Shown piece by piece: positions 23,048 to 25,986 of a stretch of 25,986 bases of DNA. Numbering within the stretch: the first letter of the stretch is position 1; each line of letters begins with the position of its first letter. The notes beneath the pieces were generated by a model that worked only from the letters and a program-made list of their open reading frames with translations, ran no database searches and was not told where the DNA came from. The stretch spans positions 1 through 25,986 of the forward strand of contig CAZYLH010000015.1 of assembly GCA_964648695.1 (NCBI GenBank), given 5' to 3'. Position numbers and translations under genes: made by a program. The DNA comes from UBA4292 sp964648695 (lineage in GTDB: Bacteria > Bacillota > Clostridia > Lachnospirales > Lachnospiraceae).

Positions 23048-23965
23048 CTAAAAAATAGAGGCGATATCTTCTATCATGTCCAAAGCCGCAGCTCTTGCCG
23101 CCTCATCAAAATGCTCCTCGCCGTACTTTGCATACTTCTCCTGCTTATATGCGGCGATGATTCCTCTTGATGAATTTACAATCGCTCCAAGGCCGTCCTC
23201 ATCAAAGTATGGCCTTAAATCCTTTGCAGTCGCTCCCTGAGCACCATAGCCAGGGACAAGGATGTACGCCTTTGGCATCACGCCTCTTAAGATTTTTCCC
23301 ATCTCAGGATAGGTCGCACCGACAACAGCACCTACATAGCTGTAGGAGCTTCCCATGCAGTCCTTACCCCACTCATCAACCATCGCGCCAACCAGCTCAT
23401 ACAGGGGCTTGCCATCTACTAAACGATCCTGCAGTTCCCCGCTTGATGGGTTTGATGTCTTTACAAGGACAAAAATCCCCTTCTTCTCACTCTTACACAC
23501 ATCCACAAACGGCTTAATGCCGTCAGACCCAAGATACGGGTTTACCGTGGCAAAATCCTCATCAAAAACCGGAAAAGTGGCGCTTCCAACCGTCACCTTT
23601 CCCAGGTGCGCAGTAGCATATGCAGCGGATGTAGAGCCAATATCACCCCTCTTTACATCGCCAATCACAATCATACCTTTACTCTTAGCATAATCCACAG
23701 TTTTCTTGTAGGCACTAAGCCCCGGAATGCCAAACTGCTCATACATGGCAATCTGCGGCTTTACGGCTGGCACGATGTCATAAATCTTATCAATTATCCC
23801 CTTATTATACTGCCATACCGCCTCGCCGGCAGCCTCTAAGGTCTCCCCGTACTGCTTTATCGCTGCCATTAAAAGATGCCCCGGCATATAGGATAACATC
23901 GGGTCAAGCCCGACCACCACCGGCGCATTTTTCTTTTTGATCTGTTCTACAAGTCTGTCAATCAT
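23048..23965 (-). CDS. pyrF: Orotidine 5'-phosphate decarboxylase, type 2
   Basis: PyrF decarboxylates OMP to UMP. From ATG 23965 it has 305 residues, which with the sequence style (LVEQIKKKNAPVVVGLDP, GDVKRGDIGSTSAAYATAHLG, VLVKTSNPSSGELQD, LVPGYGAQGATAKDL, IVNSSRGIIAAY) marks the longer type 2 form, not the 240-residue type 1. The catalytic Asp-x-Lys-x2-Asp is Asp103, Lys105, Asp108. ATG 23965 is chosen because GGAGG lies 7 bases before it; the frame is open further upstream to 24025 but that part overlaps pyrC. It lies 40 bases after pyrC. Confidence 0.97.
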   Translation of the reverse strand: MIDRLVEQIKKKNAPVVVGLDPMLSYMPGHLLMAAIKQYGETLEAAGEAVWQYNKGIIDKIYDIVPAVKPQIAMYEQFGIPGLSAYKKTVDYAKSKGMIVIGDVKRGDIGSTSAAYATAHLGKVTVGSATFPVFDEDFATVNPYLGSDGIKPFVDVCKSEKKGIFVLVKTSNPSSGELQDRLVDGKPLYELVGAMVDEWGKDCMGSSYSYVGAVVGATYPEMGKILRGVMPKAYILVPGYGAQGATAKDLRPYFDEDGLGAIVNSSRGIIAAYKQEKYAKYGEEHFDEAARAAALDMIEDIASIF

Positions 23966-24005
23966 ATCCGCACCTCCAAAGGTCCATCTTTTATCAAGTG
24001 TTTTT

Positions 24006-25298
24006 TTATTTATACTGATAGACAATCCGTCCGTTTACCAAGGTGTAACGCACCCTTCCCCAAACCTCTTTTCCGCCAAATGGAGTGTTCTTTCCCTTAG
24101 AGACAAAGTTTTTGGGGTCTATCACATACTTATCATTCGGGTCGATGATTGTTATATCCGCCGTCTTTCCCACAGATAGATCTCCTCTGTCAATCTTTAA
24201 GATCCTCGCCGGATTATAGCTCATCTTCTCCACCATCTGTAAAGGAGTCAGATGCCCTGGGCGCACCAAGTGCGTGATGGTTAGGGCGACAGCGGTCTCG
24301 CTTCCGACAATCCCAAAGGGCGCTGCGTCTATCGGCTTTTTCTTTTCTTCTGCCGTATGTGGCGCATGGTCTGTTGATATGCAGTCCATAACGCCATCCT
24401 TTAACCCCTGTATCAGAGCGTCTACATCCGCCCGGCTTCTAAGCGGCGGGTTCATCTTGTAATTGGCATCCCCTTCTTTTATATCCTCATCCGTCATGCA
24501 AAAGTGATGTGGGCAAACCTCCGCCGTGACGTTTAATCCGTCATTTTTCGCCTGCCTTACCATATGTACGCTATCCGCAGTTGAGCAGTGGCAAAGGTGC
24601 AGTCTAACTCCCGTCTCCTTTGCAAGCAGAATATCTCTTGCGACGATCACATCCTCTACTGCGTTTGTGATGCCCCTTACGCCAAGCTCATCCGCTTTCT
24701 TTCCCGCATTTATACAGCCGCCCCTGACAAGATTTTTATCCTCACAGTGAGCCATCACAACCATATCGTTTTTAGCCGCCAGCCCCATGCCCTCTGCGTA
24801 CAGGGCTGCATTCATCACCGACTTTCCATCCTCCGAGATGGCGCGAACACCCATATCCGCCATCGCCTGAATTTGCGCCAGTTTCTCGCCCTGCTGACCT
24901 TCTGTCACCGCTCCGACCGGATAGATATTTATGGGGCTTTTGCGTGCGGCTTCTTCATAGATGTAGCCCACCACCTCAGGACAGTCAGTCACCGGATTAG
25001 TGTTTGGCATACAGCATACAGATGTAAAGCCGCCCTTGGCCATCGCCTTAGAGCCGGTCTCTATGGTCTCTTTTTCTAAAAAGCCGGGATCCCGCAGATG
25101 AACATGCAGGTCGATAAGCCCGGGACAAACATAGCACCCCTTAGCGTCAATCACCTGAATATCAGGTGTGATAGAAAAGCTCTCTGTCTCTTTCGGTGTT
25201 GTTCTTCTTGCTATTATTCCGTCCTTTATCCAGAGATCCACCTGCGCGTCCGTACCAGTCGCAGGGTCTAAGAGTCTCCCATTTTTTATAAGCAGCAT
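24006..25298 (-). CDS. pyrC: Dihydroorotase (class I)
   Basis: PyrC cyclises carbamoyl-aspartate to dihydroorotate using zinc. Its 430 residues fit the class I, cyclic-amidohydrolase type. Metal and substrate residues: His65 and His67 in LIDLHVHLRDPG, CCMPNTNP (96-102), AISEDG (153-158), His184 in VMAHCED, His237 in HLCHCST, EVCPHHF (260-266), and Asp310 in ISTDHAPHT, followed by FGIVGSETA. ATG 25298 has AGGAAGG about 8 bases upstream. It lies only 18 bases after hisB and 40 bases before pyrF, so it is in the same transcript. No pyrR gene or PyrR-type attenuator is seen in these gaps. Confidence 0.98.
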   Translation of the reverse strand: MLLIKNGRLLDPATGTDAQVDLWIKDGIIARRTTPKETESFSITPDIQVIDAKGCYVCPGLIDLHVHLRDPGFLEKETIETGSKAMAKGGFTSVCCMPNTNPVTDCPEVVGYIYEEAARKSPINIYPVGAVTEGQQGEKLAQIQAMADMGVRAISEDGKSVMNAALYAEGMGLAAKNDMVVMAHCEDKNLVRGGCINAGKKADELGVRGITNAVEDVIVARDILLAKETGVRLHLCHCSTADSVHMVRQAKNDGLNVTAEVCPHHFCMTDEDIKEGDANYKMNPPLRSRADVDALIQGLKDGVMDCISTDHAPHTAEEKKKPIDAAPFGIVGSETAVALTITHLVRPGHLTPLQMVEKMSYNPARILKIDRGDLSVGKTADITIIDPNDKYVIDPKNFVSKGKNTPFGGKEVWGRVRYTLVNGRIVYQYK

Positions 25299-25316
25299 GT
25301 ATGTTTCCTTCCTAAC

Positions 25317-25901
25317 TTAGATCATTCCCTTAGTGGAGAGCACACCACTTATTCGCTCATCTTTTGCCACCGCCTCATCAAGCGCCTTTGAAAACGCCTT
25401 AAACATCGCCTCTGCTACATGGTGGTCATTTTCCCCGTAAAATTCCTTTATATGTAAATTCATTCCGGCAGAGTAGCTTACAGCGTAGAAGAATTCGCGC
25501 ACCATCTGTGTGTCCATATCTCCCATGCGCTCTCCCTTAAAGCATGCATCATATACAAAGTATGGCCTTCCCCCAAGGTCTATCGCACACATAACTAAAG
25601 CCTCATCCATTGGAAGGATGCAGCTGCCATATCGTCTGATACCCGTTTTGTCTAAAAGAGCCTCTCGTATCGCATTTCCCAGGACAATTCCACAGTCCTC
25701 AACGGTGTGGTGACTGTCCACGATGAGATCGCCCTTACATGTTAATTCCAGGTCAAAAAGCCCGTGCCTTGCAAAGCCCTCCAGCATATGGTCAAGGAAG
25801 CCCACACCTGTGCCAACCTTCACGATACCATTTCCGTCTAAATTTAGCTCCAATGATATGTCCGTCTCTCTTGTCTTTCTAACTAGCGTCGCTGTTCTCA
25901 T
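25317..25901 (-). CDS. hisB: Imidazoleglycerol-phosphate dehydratase
   Basis: HisB dehydrates imidazole glycerol phosphate to imidazole acetol phosphate in histidine synthesis. It is the 194-residue single-function form with no phosphatase domain. Manganese-binding motifs are intact: GVGFLDHMLEGFARHGLFDL (His38, His46), DSHHTVEDCGIVLG (His64, His65, Glu68), MDEALVMCAIDLGGRPY, and GENDHHVAEAMFKAF. ATG 25901 has AGGGGGA directly upstream. No other his gene is in the window. A promoter candidate just before it suggests it could start the hisB-pyrCFKD transcript, but only 85 upstream bases are visible, so it may also be the last gene of a his operon. Confidence 0.97.
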   Translation of the reverse strand: MRTATLVRKTRETDISLELNLDGNGIVKVGTGVGFLDHMLEGFARHGLFDLELTCKGDLIVDSHHTVEDCGIVLGNAIREALLDKTGIRRYGSCILPMDEALVMCAIDLGGRPYFVYDACFKGERMGDMDTQMVREFFYAVSYSAGMNLHIKEFYGENDHHVAEAMFKAFSKALDEAVAKDERISGVLSTKGMI

Positions 25902-25940
25902 TCCCCCTGCCTTTCTGTTACGAACTTCATTTATTGCTTG

Positions 25941-25969
25941 AGTATATCACACCCCTTTGCCTTATGCAA
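25941..25969 (-). promoter_or_regulatory. Candidate promoter before hisB
   Basis: On the minus strand, TTGCAT (25964-25969, a weak -35), a 17-base spacer and TATACT (25941-25946) lie 39 bases before hisB. Confidence 0.4.
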
Positions 25970-25986
25970 GCAAATTAGGCTCTTTG

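Noticed and set aside
1..25986. CRISPR array, tRNA, rRNA, insertion sequence, integrase or replication origin
   Set aside because: No regularly spaced repeats, cloverleaf genes, transposase or integrase motifs, or dnaA-box clusters were recognised on either strand.

Overview
The window looks like a chromosomal segment of a low-to-moderate-GC Gram-positive anaerobe, most likely a gut or rumen Clostridia member of the Lachnospiraceae type. The reasons are strong AGGAGG-type ribosome sites, TTGACA/TATAAT promoters, a lysine-riboswitch-controlled dapA, a class 1B (PyrD plus PyrK) dihydroorotate dehydrogenase, and C-x2-C repeat surface proteins of the kind common in these bacteria. The family placement is inference. 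Every gene I can support is on the minus strand, so transcription runs from high to low coordinates. The sequence is a draft scaffold with two 100-N blocks.

Right part (about 25986 to 17016): biosynthesis. hisB, pyrC, pyrF, pyrK and pyrD follow each other closely and provide dihydroorotase, the two-subunit dihydroorotate dehydrogenase and OMP decarboxylase. After a 155-base gap with a promoter candidate come pyrE, an unannotated 50-residue membrane protein, purM, purN and purD, ending at a clear terminator. Next are aroD and a protein with two SSB-like OB folds (16864 to 15350), then a lysine riboswitch with its terminator feeding dapA and dapB (15322 to 13323), and a DPM1-like glycosyltransferase followed by a DUF2298/YYY multi-membrane protein (13244 to 10276).

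Middle (10193 to 6963): a self-contained YtrA/GntR regulator, ABC ATPase and permease operon. Its consensus promoter overlaps a palindrome that should be the regulator's operator, and it ends at a strong terminator.

Left part (6870 to 1): accessory genes. These are an ABC-F ribosomal protection protein of the Vga/Msr type, a large secreted and membrane-anchored repeat protein broken by a frameshift, a translationally coupled CAP-domain lipoprotein, and a BrnT-BrnA toxin-antitoxin pair with a consensus promoter over a palindrome. Related CGACACA...TGTGTCG hairpins lie at both ends of this block.

The two N blocks (in the ABC-F gene and in purM) are each flanked by an exact copy of the same sequence, 36 and 55 bases long. 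Collapsing them restores an open frame, so both genes are probably intact and the gaps are scaffolding artefacts. I found no single dramatic new system. The best leads are the coupled repeat-protein/CAP-lipoprotein pair, the pyrE-purM microprotein, the DUF2298/glycosyltransferase pair and the tail-less double-OB SSB protein.
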